Notes under the pieces: model-generated
The model's input: the letters and a program-made list of their open reading frames with translations, nothing else
Databases searched by the model: none
What the model was told of the DNA's origin: nothing
Origin: Bradyrhizobium neotropicale
GTDB taxonomy: Bacteria; Pseudomonadota; Alphaproteobacteria; Rhizobiales; Xanthobacteraceae
Reading direction: 5' to 3'
DNA length: 64,000 bases
Assembly: GCF_001641695.1 (NCBI RefSeq)
Contig: NZ_LSEF01000025.1
Coordinates: 5,297 to 69,296, forward strand
Shown here: in pieces, positions 27,797-36,152 of the stretch
Layout: each line of letters begins with the position of its first letter
Numbering within the stretch: position 1 is the stretch's first letter
Position numbers and translations under genes: made by a program

Positions 27797-28420
27797 TCAA
27801 GGCGCAAAGTTGATGCGATAGCCCCAGCAGTCAAGTTGGTCGGGAATCGCGTTGAAAGCGATCGTAATCCTCTGCTCACCCTGATTTCTCGGCACCTCGT
27901 GGTAGAGGTAGCTTGGAAAAAGAACGAGATCTCCCGGCTCGGCCTCCGGCAGCACGTACTTGCCCGCATTGAACGGGCCGATCGCGGCGGTTCGCGTATG
28001 GTGGCGGAAGGAGAAATCGAAACCGCCGGGCGGCCGCACGAAAACCGTCTTGCAGGCTGGGTGCGAGGGCGTGAGATAAAAGATGCCCGAGACGAAACTG
28101 TTGGCGTGGGAATGCAGCGTCTGGTTTCCGCCCGTCTCGAGCATGTTGGTCCACATCTCCTTGACCGTCCAACGCAGCTTTTCGCCGAACAGCAAGACGC
28201 CGAAATCGACAAGCTTTGGGACGGCAAGTTCAGCGATCTGTCGAAACAGCTCGTTGTCGCGTGGATCGGCAACCTCGGTGTGGAAGAGCTGACCCGAGCG
28301 CAGATTGCCTTCCGTCCGAGTATTCCGGATCGCCGCGACTGCGGCTTCGTTCAGCGATGGAGGGAGCAGCTGAGGCGAGCGCAGGAGGGGAATCGGGAAA
28401 AGCGGCTCGATCTGATCCAT
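27797..28420 (-). CDS. Putative 2OG-Fe(II) oxygenase
   Basis: A 207-residue protein from ATG 28420 (MDQIEPLFPIPLL). The frame extends 28 residues upstream, but the internal start fits the family opening (PLFPIPLL). It shows the jelly-roll oxygenase pattern: QTLHSHANSFVSGIFYLT gives the HxN/HxD ligand pair, GDLVLFPSYLYHEV supplies the distal histidine, and RITIAFN carries the 2-oxoglutarate-binding arginine. It belongs to the small uncharacterised 2OG-Fe(II) oxygenase group often annotated TIGR02466-like. It is convergent with the SpeE-like gene and downstream of two minus-strand exported proteins. Confidence 0.75.
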   Translation of the reverse strand: MDQIEPLFPIPLLRSPQLLPPSLNEAAVAAIRNTRTEGNLRSGQLFHTEVADPRDNELFRQIAELAVPKLVDFGVLLFGEKLRWTVKEMWTNMLETGGNQTLHSHANSFVSGIFYLTPSHPACKTVFVRPPGGFDFSFRHHTRTAAIGPFNAGKYVLPEAEPGDLVLFPSYLYHEVPRNQGEQRITIAFNAIPDQLDCWGYRINFAP

Positions 28421-28515
28421 GTCGCAAAATCTACCTGTTCTTCGTGGCGGGCAACCATGCGCGAGCAAAGGTGACACTGCGATGACAGCGAGCAGGATCC
28501 ACAAAATCTTCCGAG

Positions 28516-28908
28516 CTACTCGTCGGGCTTGAGCACTTTCAGCTTTTCGCCGGGTAGCAGCTCATGGCGCCGTTCGCGCACCTCTGCGGAGGCGCGAGCG
28601 GCCATCTCAAGACACTCGTCGAATTCCGCGTTGCCGGCCTCGACCTTGGCCTGGTGCAGGTGACGCTCGGCAAAATAGCGCGAGAGGTGATCGGGTGGCA
28701 GTTCTTCTGCCAATGCGCGCGCCTCCCCGATTGCAGCTTTGCAATCTTCCCACGTAGGCTCGTCCGGAGCCGGCAGAACGGCGCCTGGCGCGGCCGCGAC
28801 GCAGCCTGGGTCAAGGAGAAGGCACAGCGCGCAGAGACCAATTCGAAACAAGAACACCACCGAACGCAAGCAGCTAGCACACTTCAAAGCTATTCCGGCG
28901 GGAAGCAT
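28516..28908 (-). CDS. Small exported helical protein of unknown function
   Basis: A 130-residue protein with GGGAGG well placed before ATG 28908. The N-terminal 40 residues are hydrophobic and look like a signal or anchor (VVFLFRIGLCALCLLL, then DPGCVAAAPG). The cysteine there is not in a good lipobox. The mature part is helical and charged: WEDCKAAIGEARALAEELPP, HLHQAKVEAGNAEFDECLEM. I do not recognise a family. Located 35 bp after the PHP-type metallohydrolase on the same strand, so probably in its operon. Confidence 0.65.
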   Translation of the reverse strand: MLPAGIALKCASCLRSVVFLFRIGLCALCLLLDPGCVAAAPGAVLPAPDEPTWEDCKAAIGEARALAEELPPDHLSRYFAERHLHQAKVEAGNAEFDECLEMAARASAEVRERRHELLPGEKLKVLKPDE

Positions 28909-28943
28909 CGATCTTTGCCTCCCGCCGGACAGTCTCAGGTACG

Positions 28944-30911
28944 TCAGTGCTGGTCGTTCTCGGCCCTATGCCCCAGGCGCCGCGCCAGATCCGCGTTGGT
29001 CTCCACCAGCAACTTCGGCGAACCCTCCGGCCTGATGAAGATGGGATTGGCGTAGAACCAGACGTTCGACCAGGCCTGAATGTCGTGGGTCACCTTCTTG
29101 ACGCCGTTGACCGTCTCCAGATGCGCCGGGCACGCCGGGTCCGCGCAGCTCACCTTCGCATTGTTGGCGTCAAGCAGCGGATTGCCTGCGGTGTCCGTGA
29201 CATTCGGAGTACCGACCGGGATGTTCGTTCCGCGAGCGCGGACGTAGAATGGAGTGTTACCGGCCGTGATCGTCGTCGTGAAGCGCAGCCGGACGGAGTC
29301 GCGGTCCCGGTGCTCGCGGTGCATCTTCGTCGCCGGGATCTGCCGGACGACGCTGGCAGTGGAATTGTAGACGATGTCCGCGCCGGCAGTGCCCCCGGCG
29401 TTCGCCACCGCATAGCCGGGCGCGCCCGGTGCGACGACGCCGGTGATCTTGCCGCTGATCAAGTCGACGTGGTCGAGCGACGGCTTGTTCAGCGGTTGCT
29501 TGATCCCCACCTGCTCCAGCAGCGGATTGTTGAAGCTGTAGGGGCTGTTGTTCTTCGCCGGGACGGTCATCTCCATCTCGACCGTCACCTGATCGCCGGG
29601 CCTCACGACCAGCGTTTCACCCATCGTCTTCCAGTCGTCGCCCCGCGCTCTGGCGCGGAACACCATGTCCGAACCGATGAGGTCCGCGTTGACCGAGTAG
29701 GAGTTGCCCGATCGCATCCCGTCGATGACCGACTGGGACGAGAACCTTCCTTCATTCGGAACATACAGCCGGGTGTACTCGCCGGGAATGAAATCGGCGG
29801 TCGTGAACGCGTCGCGCGCGACGCCCGCGCCGCGGCTGTGCCAGTCGGAGCTGACATAGATGAAGAAGTTCCGACCTTCGCCGAGCAAACCATCCCACAG
29901 GCCGCCCACTTTCGCGGTGTAGATTCCGCTCATGCCGTAGGTGCCGCCGCCAACCGCAGTAGCCGTGTAGGAACCGGAGCCGCCAGTGAGACCGCCTTCT
30001 GCGAAATGGCCGGGCGACTCGATGCCGAACGCGACCGTCGGTCCGGCATTGTTGAAATCGCGGAAGTGCTCGATGTTGTAGCCCTTGCTAGCCGAGGGGT
30101 CGAATGGCCCCTGGCGCTCGGTGTGTGTGGGAATGACATAGGATTGCAGCGGATGGTGCGCCTGCAACCATTTGATGCCTTCGAGCGCCTTTTGGTGACC
30201 CGCCGTACCCGTGTTGTTGACGTTGTCCTTGCCCTGCCAGAGCTGGTCCTCGCCGCCTTCTCTGATGGGGCCGATCGCGTCGGTGTCGGAACGGTCGAAG
30301 CGGTACTCGAACTCCGCCATCTTGTCGGCATTGCCGCCCCGACGCGGGTTCTGCCCGGTGATCACCGCAACGTCGACATGCTCGTGACCGGGAGCGATCC
30401 ATTCCAGTCCCTCGATCAGCACCTTGTTGTACATCGGCGCCCGGTTGACGATGATCGGATACTCGATCTCCTTGATCGACTGCCAGCGCCACATTTTGGC
30501 GTTGCTGCCCGTACCGTTCGGGGTGCCCTTCAGGCTCGTAATCGTAATGCCGTCAATGGTCTGGCCGAGCGTCTGATTCCAGGTCGTGGTCGTGTCGCCG
30601 GGGAGATTGGCGCTCGTGTCGCTGAAGCGGCAGTCCCGGTTGCCCGAACCGCCATGATTGCCGAGCGTGAACCAGTCGAGATCGAAATTGTTGCCTCCGC
30701 CGGCAGCGACGCCCTTCGCGACAGAGCGGTCGATCGAGTAGCCCGCGGAAACCGAACCGTCGGTGCAGGTGTTGTGATTGTGCATGTCGCCGGCAACATA
30801 AGGATTGCCCCTGTGGCGATCCCTGCCGAACTCCTCGGCCACGGCGCTCTGAGTCAGCGCCAGAGATGCTGACGCTGCGGTCAACAGGATGGTCTTGCTA
30901 GTCGGAAACAT
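28944..30911 (-). CDS. Exported PHP/DUF3604-like metallohydrolase
   Basis: A 655-residue protein. GAGGGG lies seven bases before ATG 30911; the open frame continues upstream but without protein character. The signal peptide ends near AVAEEFG. The motif GDMHNHNTCTDGSVSAG, followed by WFTLGNHGG, is the metal-binding signature of PHP-type phosphoesterases. Later come YVIPTHTE, YVSSDWHSRG, and a beta-rich C-terminal half (RARGDDWKTMGETLVVRPGD). The pattern and the neighbours (PpiC, HupE/UreJ) fit the DUF3604 group, known mostly from genome context. Substrate unknown. Divergent from ppiC by 284 bp. Confidence 0.75.
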   Translation of the reverse strand: MFPTSKTILLTAASASLALTQSAVAEEFGRDRHRGNPYVAGDMHNHNTCTDGSVSAGYSIDRSVAKGVAAGGGNNFDLDWFTLGNHGGSGNRDCRFSDTSANLPGDTTTTWNQTLGQTIDGITITSLKGTPNGTGSNAKMWRWQSIKEIEYPIIVNRAPMYNKVLIEGLEWIAPGHEHVDVAVITGQNPRRGGNADKMAEFEYRFDRSDTDAIGPIREGGEDQLWQGKDNVNNTGTAGHQKALEGIKWLQAHHPLQSYVIPTHTERQGPFDPSASKGYNIEHFRDFNNAGPTVAFGIESPGHFAEGGLTGGSGSYTATAVGGGTYGMSGIYTAKVGGLWDGLLGEGRNFFIYVSSDWHSRGAGVARDAFTTADFIPGEYTRLYVPNEGRFSSQSVIDGMRSGNSYSVNADLIGSDMVFRARARGDDWKTMGETLVVRPGDQVTVEMEMTVPAKNNSPYSFNNPLLEQVGIKQPLNKPSLDHVDLISGKITGVVAPGAPGYAVANAGGTAGADIVYNSTASVVRQIPATKMHREHRDRDSVRLRFTTTITAGNTPFYVRARGTNIPVGTPNVTDTAGNPLLDANNAKVSCADPACPAHLETVNGVKKVTHDIQAWSNVWFYANPIFIRPEGSPKLLVETNADLARRLGHRAENDQH

Positions 30912-31195
30912 CGATCGCCCCTCGCTCGGATTTGAGTCATCGCGAAATTCAACAAGAGTGACAGGAATCGAAAACCGCCTGATCCCCGGACTCCGTACGG
31001 CGGCGAAATGACCAGAGCTCGAATACAGCTTCGTGAAGGATTTGTGTTGCCGAGCGCAGCTTCCGAACAATTCGTGCGACATCTTGTCTCTTGCAACTTT
31101 TCTGCGCCGCATCGGCGATTGCAGATGACAGATGAAACGCGCTGTCGCATAAGGCGCGCGGCCAAGCCATACCGCGAAGAGTTTGTGACACCAAC

Positions 31196-32098
31196 ATGTC
31201 AATGCCAGCGACGTCAAATGAAGTGCAATCCCTTCCGCGCACAGAACGCTCGAACCAGAGCACCGATGCCGCGCCCGGTGCAACGCAGCCTTCGCGGTCG
31301 ATCATCGCTGCGGCCACGCGCTTGTTGCGTGAACCGTTGCTGCACTTCGCGCTGCTTGGCGCGGTGATCTTCGGCGTCGACGCTCTTCTGCATCCCCCCG
31401 CCAAGGACGAAAAGCTGATCACCGTAACCAAGGCGATGCGCCAATCCTTCATCGAAAACTTCGACGAGGACAAAGTCCGTACCCCTTCCAACGACCAGCT
31501 CCAGAAGATGATCGACAGCTGGGTCGCGAGCGAAATCCTTTACCGCGAGGGCAAGGCGCTCGGTGTGGACCGCGGCGACGAAATGATCCGCGACCGGATT
31601 GCCTTCAAGATGCAATTGCTGATCTTCGACCAGATCCGGGTCCAGCAACCCACGGACGAACAGCTTCAGGCGTGGTTTGCGGAAAATCATGCCCGCTTTG
31701 ACGAGCCGGAGCGCGTCTCATTCTACATCACCGCGCCGACGGACCAGACAACGGCGCAGCGCCAGCTCGAGGACATTCTCCAGCAACACGAAACAGAGGA
31801 CTTGCAGCAGCAGACCCGCGCCATCCTCGCCCGGCCAGTTGCGAGCCTTGCTGCGTCCTTCGGTGAGGAATTCCGTGATGCACTGCTGACGATACCGCAG
31901 GGGGAATGGAAGGTCCTGCGCTCCAAGGATGGTTGGCACGTTGCTCGTCTCGATTCCCGGCGTCAAGGAACGCTTGCCAGTCTCGAGACGGTTCGGGATG
32001 AGGCCGCCCGGATTTGGCATACGGAAGAAACGCGCAAGCTGGCATGGGAAGCGGTCAAGCGGCTCAAGACTTCCTATCAAGTGCGGTACGAGCAATGA
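31196..32098 (+). CDS. Periplasmic peptidyl-prolyl isomerase (PpiC/parvulin-like), membrane anchored
   Basis: A 300-residue protein with one membrane helix (residues about 48-65, HFALLGAVIFGVDALL). It is followed by a SurA-like helical part (SNDQLQKMIDSWVASEILYREGKALG) and a parvulin-like domain (about 170-290: ERVSFYITAP, FGEEFRDALLTIPQGEW, KDGWHVARLDSRR). It would fold or help insert secreted partners, plausibly the HupE-like proteins encoded next. Its stop overlaps the next start by ATGA, so the pair is coupled. Divergent from the PHP-type gene. Confidence 0.85.
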   Translation: MSMPATSNEVQSLPRTERSNQSTDAAPGATQPSRSIIAAATRLLREPLLHFALLGAVIFGVDALLHPPAKDEKLITVTKAMRQSFIENFDEDKVRTPSNDQLQKMIDSWVASEILYREGKALGVDRGDEMIRDRIAFKMQLLIFDQIRVQQPTDEQLQAWFAENHARFDEPERVSFYITAPTDQTTAQRQLEDILQQHETEDLQQQTRAILARPVASLAASFGEEFRDALLTIPQGEWKVLRSKDGWHVARLDSRRQGTLASLETVRDEAARIWHTEETRKLAWEAVKRLKTSYQVRYEQ

Positions 32099-33075
32099 CG
32101 GCGATGCGCTACTTGCGTCTGGCGCTGGTCGTCCTCGCCACGCTGATGCAGCCGTCCATGCTCGGCGCGCATGAGGCGAGCCTGGGCGTGCTCGAATTCC
32201 GCGAGGTCCGCCCCGGCGCGTTTATCGGCCGCTGGACCATGGAGCCCTCCATCGGCGCTGGGCGGATCGATCTGCGCGTCCCACCCCACTGCTTCCTCCG
32301 ACTGCCCGAAATGAACTGCGGCCAGAAGGGCCTTGTCGGCTCGATCACCATCACCAACCTCGGCGCCAACATGTCGGCTGTCCTGATCAAGGTCATTCCG
32401 ATCGCAGGTGAGCCGCGCAGCTACACGATCTCGACCGCCAATCCCGTCGTCTCCGTCCTTGGCACCGGCGCCCCGACGCTTGAGGCCTGGATCGAGCTGG
32501 CCAAGACCTATGTGAACTACGGGATCGATCACATCCTTTTGGGCGCCGACCATCTGCTGTTCGTGTTGGGCCTGATCTGGATCGTCGGCGGTGGCTGGCG
32601 ATTGGTGAAAACGATCACCGCCTTCACCATCGGACACAGCGCTTCGCTTGCCGCGGCGGCGTTCGGCCTCATCGGAGTGCCGGAGCGCCCGCTCAATGCC
32701 TGCATTGCATTGAGCATCGCGTTCGTCGGAGTCGAAATCGTCAAGCAACAGCGCGGCACGATGGGCATCACCGCCCGTTATCCCTGGGCTGTCGCATTCA
32801 CCTTCGGTCTTGTTCACGGTATCGGTTTCGCAAGCGCCCTGGCTGGACTTGGACTAGAACGCAGCCTCCTGCCCGCGGCGCTGCTCTTCTTCAACATCGG
32901 CGTGGAGATCGGTCAGCTTGCCTTTGTGCTCCTCGTGCTCGCGCTGATCTGGGCGCATCGGCGACTTGATGCCGTCGTGCCGCGCTGGGGCGAGGCTCTC
33001 CCGGCCTACGCCATCGGCTCCGTATCGATGTTCTGGTTCTTCGGCCGCCTCGTGCGAGTGTTTGCCGCGATCTGA
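32095..33075 (+). CDS. HupE/UreJ_2-type membrane protein with periplasmic N-domain
   Basis: A 326-residue protein. A signal peptide (to about MLGAHEASL) leads into a beta-rich periplasmic part of about 120 residues, then seven hydrophobic segments. Family marks: YGIDHILLGADHLLFVLGLIW, TAFTIGHSASLAAA, and FGLVHGIGFASALAGLG, each with conserved His and Asp. HupE/UreJ proteins are linked to nickel or other metal transport; this longer version is uncharacterised. It overlaps ppiC and starts a run of three related membrane proteins. Confidence 0.88.
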   Translation: MTAMRYLRLALVVLATLMQPSMLGAHEASLGVLEFREVRPGAFIGRWTMEPSIGAGRIDLRVPPHCFLRLPEMNCGQKGLVGSITITNLGANMSAVLIKVIPIAGEPRSYTISTANPVVSVLGTGAPTLEAWIELAKTYVNYGIDHILLGADHLLFVLGLIWIVGGGWRLVKTITAFTIGHSASLAAAAFGLIGVPERPLNACIALSIAFVGVEIVKQQRGTMGITARYPWAVAFTFGLVHGIGFASALAGLGLERSLLPAALLFFNIGVEIGQLAFVLLVLALIWAHRRLDAVVPRWGEALPAYAIGSVSMFWFFGRLVRVFAAI

Positions 33076-33091
33076 GAGAGACGTACACACC

Positions 33092-33700
33092 ATGTCGTTG
33101 CGCATGTTCAGAGTTATATCGACCGCGATCGTTGCCCTTGCGCTGACGCAACCGGCGGCGTTCGCGCACGACCAGATCGGTGTCGCCGGCGGGCTCTTCA
33201 GTGGCCTGCTGCATCCGGTCACGGGAATCGACCATCTGATTGCCATGGTTGCGGTCGGGATCTGGGGGGCGCAGCTCGGTGCACCTGCGATCTGGGTGCT
33301 CCCCATCACGTTTCCGCTCGTCATGGCGATCGGCGGGGTCTTGGGGGTGCTGCGAATTCCGCTGCCGATGCCGGAGGTGGTGATCGCAGTTTCAGCGCTG
33401 GTCCTCGGGGTGGCCGTCGCCACCCGCCTGCGCTTGTCGTTTCCAGTTGCCGCCGTCATTGTGGCCGTCTTTGCGGTCTTTCACGGTCATGCGCACGGCG
33501 CCGAGCTTCCAGGCTCGGCGAACCCGATGGCTTACGGGGTCGGCTTTGTCACCGCCACCGGCCTGCTGCATCTCGGCGGAATCGCGATCGGCACTCTGAC
33601 GCGCTGGCCCGCCGGAGAGCGCGTCATTCAGGGACTCGGGGCCGGTATCGCAGGACTTGGCTGCTACTTCCTCGCCCAAGGCCTCGGAGCTATCGCATGA
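33092..33700 (+). CDS. HupE/UreJ family membrane protein
   Basis: A 202-residue protein with a signal peptide (to about AAFAHDQ) and about six membrane segments. The HupE signatures are clear: GGLFSGLLHPVTGIDHLIAM and VFHGHAHGAELP, providing the His and Asp residues thought to bind nickel or another divalent metal. It lies 16 bp after the UreJ_2-type gene and overlaps the following gene by ATGA. No hydrogenase or urease gene is in view, so its metal and partner are unknown. Confidence 0.9.
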   Translation: MSLRMFRVISTAIVALALTQPAAFAHDQIGVAGGLFSGLLHPVTGIDHLIAMVAVGIWGAQLGAPAIWVLPITFPLVMAIGGVLGVLRIPLPMPEVVIAVSALVLGVAVATRLRLSFPVAAVIVAVFAVFHGHAHGAELPGSANPMAYGVGFVTATGLLHLGGIAIGTLTRWPAGERVIQGLGAGIAGLGCYFLAQGLGAIA

Positions 33701-34314
33701 AACTGAAATTCAGACGCGGATGGATTGCCGCCGCGCTGTTGCTCGCCCAAGGGGGAGCAGCCGAGGCTCATATCGTCGCAGCTCGCCTCGGCGATTTCTA
33801 TATGGGTGCATTGCATCCTTTCACCGATCTTCAGGATGTCATTCTCTGGACCGCGACAGGCGTTCTGGCCGGCTCGCTTGGAGCTTCAAGGGGACGCTGG
33901 CTTATCCTGGTGTTTCCGCTTGGACTATTGGTCGGTTTGCCTCTGGGGCGCATTTTCGGCGCGGCTTCGGCAGGACTTGCGGACGCCGCGATGATGCTGG
34001 CGATAGGTTTGATGCTCGCGGCAGCAACGCGAATTCCCACATCCGCGTTGTGTGCGATTTCATTCGGATTGGCCGTGATGCGCGGCGCTGCCAACGGCGC
34101 AGACCTCGGGCCCGACACCGACCGAGTGCTGTTCGCTGCAGGATTGGCCTGCGTCGGCTACACCATCATTACCCTCACGATGGCTCTGACCGTCGTGTTC
34201 AGAGGGACCGAGTCCGACGGCTCGGCGCCTTGGCGAACGATCGCCGTTCGCGCGCTCGGAGGCTGGATCGCGGCCATCGGTCTCATGATGGCGAGCATTG
34301 TTCTGGCTTCTTGA
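33697..34314 (+). CDS. HupE/UreJ-like membrane protein, divergent paralogue
   Basis: A 205-residue protein, signal peptide to about AAEAHIVA, with about six membrane segments. It shares the HupE plan (MGALHPFTDLQDVILW in the place of LHPVTGIDHLIAM, and FGLAVMRGAANGADLG in the place of the HGHAHGAE block). Several metal-ligand histidines of the preceding protein are thus replaced. It overlaps that gene by ATGA. It may be a non-binding partner subunit, which is inference from the residue changes. Confidence 0.75.
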   Translation: MKLKFRRGWIAAALLLAQGGAAEAHIVAARLGDFYMGALHPFTDLQDVILWTATGVLAGSLGASRGRWLILVFPLGLLVGLPLGRIFGAASAGLADAAMMLAIGLMLAAATRIPTSALCAISFGLAVMRGAANGADLGPDTDRVLFAAGLACVGYTIITLTMALTVVFRGTESDGSAPWRTIAVRALGGWIAAIGLMMASIVLAS

Positions 34315-34365
34315 AAGAACGTTGCCAATCCGCGCATGACGATCGGCTCTTCTGCGGCGCGCTTC

Positions 34366-34638
34366 CTAGGCCGGTTCGACAGAGGATTGCTCCACGAGGC
34401 GAGCAATGGCGGAAATTGAGTCCAATCTGGTCAAGTCGAAGCCAAGATCGGAAAAATTGATCCCATAGTCGGTCTCAACGCTCATGATGAGCTCCACCGC
34501 ATCGAGGGAATCAAGGCGGCCGCTGGAAAACAACAGATCGTCGTCGTGAAGCGGCGCACCGTCTCCCTTCATGAGAAGCCGCTGCATAATGTAGCTCCGC
34601 ATACGTGATTTCACCTCGGAGGCAGGCACTACTGTCAT
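34366..34638 (-). CDS. Acyl/peptidyl carrier protein (DltC-like)
   Basis: A 90-residue carrier protein. The phosphopantetheine site is Ser44 in the motif SGRLDSLDAVELI. The acidic helix (MSVETDYGINFSD) is typical. Its start overlaps the MBOAT gene stop by ATGA and it is the last gene of the operon methyltransferase - adenylating enzyme - MBOAT - carrier protein. It most likely accepts the aminoacyl group activated by the adenylating enzyme and presents it to the membrane acyltransferase, as DltC does. A fatty-acid ACP is unlikely from the context. Confidence 0.9.
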   Translation of the reverse strand: MTVVPASEVKSRMRSYIMQRLLMKGDGAPLHDDDLLFSSGRLDSLDAVELIMSVETDYGINFSDLGFDLTRLDSISAIARLVEQSSVEPA

Positions 34639-36152
34639 GTTGTTACTCCCAGAAGATAGAAAAGGAATTCGGCGCGTTGCCAGAGCGTGTGCTCGCGATC
34701 GAGTGGCGCGTCAAAGACGTGCAGAATGCAGAAGAAACCACAAACCCAGAGACAAGGAAGCAGCCGGCCGCGCAGCCAGCCTCGTGTCGCCCGTTGCGGT
34801 ACACGGCGCAGCTGCGATACGGCCACGCTCATGGCAAGGACAAATGTGTAGAACGCGTGCGATTGCTCGCCGACCACAGCGTTCCAAAGACCCATGTCGA
34901 CGACGAAGCGAATGTCGCGGATGAAGTGAAACAGCAGATTTCCGAGGCAAGCAGCAACGAACGTCGCGAAAAACAACCGAAGCCTGCGATGGCTTCGGAA
35001 GCAGCGAACGAAGGTCGGATAGAAGAAATGATCGACCAGCAGCTCCTTGAAGTAGAAGTAGTACCGGTTCCAGAAGTCGGCGAGGCTCGCGGACTCCAGC
35101 GGCCGGTACGTGTTGCGCAGCAGGCGAAAGCCGGCGAGGCGCGCGGTCGCCACGATGATCCCACCGAACACGGTCATGCCGAGGAGATCTTCGACGAAGT
35201 AGGCGATCAGGCTGGTCCAGCCGATCCAGCGCGGATAGGGATCGTGGACGATATGGCGGAGCAAAGTGTCGTCGAAGGTCGGCAGCCACAAGATGCCGTG
35301 GACAAGCTCATTGAAGCAGCCCCGCCCGACGGCCAGCAGCAGCGTCCATGCCGCCAGCTTCACGCCCTTGAGCTGGGTGACGGCGAGTTCCTCCGGCGTC
35401 TTCGCTTCGAAGCGCCGAAGATAGGACAGGCCCTTTCCGAATGGCGTCAACGTCGCTCCCCAGAAGGGATGAAAGACGCTCAATTTTTGCCAGACCGGGG
35501 ACCGCTCCTTGCCGGCATCAGCCAGCGCATAGGCAAGAAACCAGAGATAGGGCTGGCACGTCACCAGGAATGACCACAGCAGGACACGCGGCATGCCGAT
35601 AGTCAGCGTCGACTGTGTGGCTAGTACCAGTCCGAGGAAGCCCAAGAGCAGGCACATCGTGGGGCGACGCAACGCCGTGGCCGCGTTACCCTGCAGCACG
35701 AGCAGGCCGGAGAACAAGGCGAATACCAGCGTCAGCATCGCCGACTGCAGCAACGGCTGACTGATCCGATCCGTCACACCTTCCTGCGCTGCCAGACGCT
35801 CCAGCAGCGGCGCATCAACCAGGAAGCCGCTCCGGTAAAGCAGCAACGACGTCGCGAGCAGGATGAAGATGCGGCGATACGTCCCGGCATAGGCGCACCC
35901 CATCGCGAGCAGCGCCGCGGAGAAATCGATGCCCACCAAACTGAGCAGTGCCACGAGCACGGCCACCGCCCCACACAGAGCGATACGGCCGGTCACGCCC
36001 TGGACTCCGGTCACGAGCGTAGGATCCCGGTCGATCTCCGGAATCAGACGCCAAGCGGGCCGAGCGCGCGAACGCGCCGCCATATACGCGCTCGGCTGGC
36101 TTTCGATGCTCATCGGGAAAGGCGCGCTGGCGGACCGGCTTCTCGCATTCAC
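34635..36152 (-). CDS. MBOAT-like membrane O-acyltransferase (DltB-like)
   Basis: A 505-residue protein with about ten to twelve membrane segments. The MBOAT pattern is present though divergent: ADFWNRYYFYFKELLVDHFF in the place of the FWRRWH block, and GNLLFHFIRDI with a candidate catalytic histidine, His409. Starts overlap the upstream adenylating-enzyme stop by ATGA (36152); an internal ATG at 36113 is possible. With the flanking adenylating enzyme and carrier protein it repeats the order of dltA-dltB-dltC. It is predicted to move an aminoacyl group from the carrier across or onto an envelope or small-molecule hydroxyl. Acceptor unknown. Confidence 0.75.
   Translation of the reverse strand: MNARSRSASAPFPMSIESQPSAYMAARSRARPAWRLIPEIDRDPTLVTGVQGVTGRIALCGAVAVLVALLSLVGIDFSAALLAMGCAYAGTYRRIFILLATSLLLYRSGFLVDAPLLERLAAQEGVTDRISQPLLQSAMLTLVFALFSGLLVLQGNAATALRRPTMCLLLGFLGLVLATQSTLTIGMPRVLLWSFLVTCQPYLWFLAYALADAGKERSPVWQKLSVFHPFWGATLTPFGKGLSYLRRFEAKTPEELAVTQLKGVKLAAWTLLLAVGRGCFNELVHGILWLPTFDDTLLRHIVHDPYPRWIGWTSLIAYFVEDLLGMTVFGGIIVATARLAGFRLLRNTYRPLESASLADFWNRYYFYFKELLVDHFFYPTFVRCFRSHRRLRLFFATFVAACLGNLLFHFIRDIRFVVDMGLWNAVVGEQSHAFYTFVLAMSVAVSQLRRVPQRATRGWLRGRLLPCLWVCGFFCILHVFDAPLDREHTLWQRAEFLFYLLGVTT

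Noticed and set aside
28947..30872. A 641-codon plus-strand frame opposite the PHP-type gene
   Set aside because: Arg/Val/Asp-rich antisense of a gene with signal peptide, ribosome site and metal motifs; no family features of its own.
34315..34365. A DltD-like gene after the carrier protein
   Set aside because: Only about 50 bp separate the carrier gene from the convergent HupE-like gene; no room for it, and none is seen elsewhere in the window.
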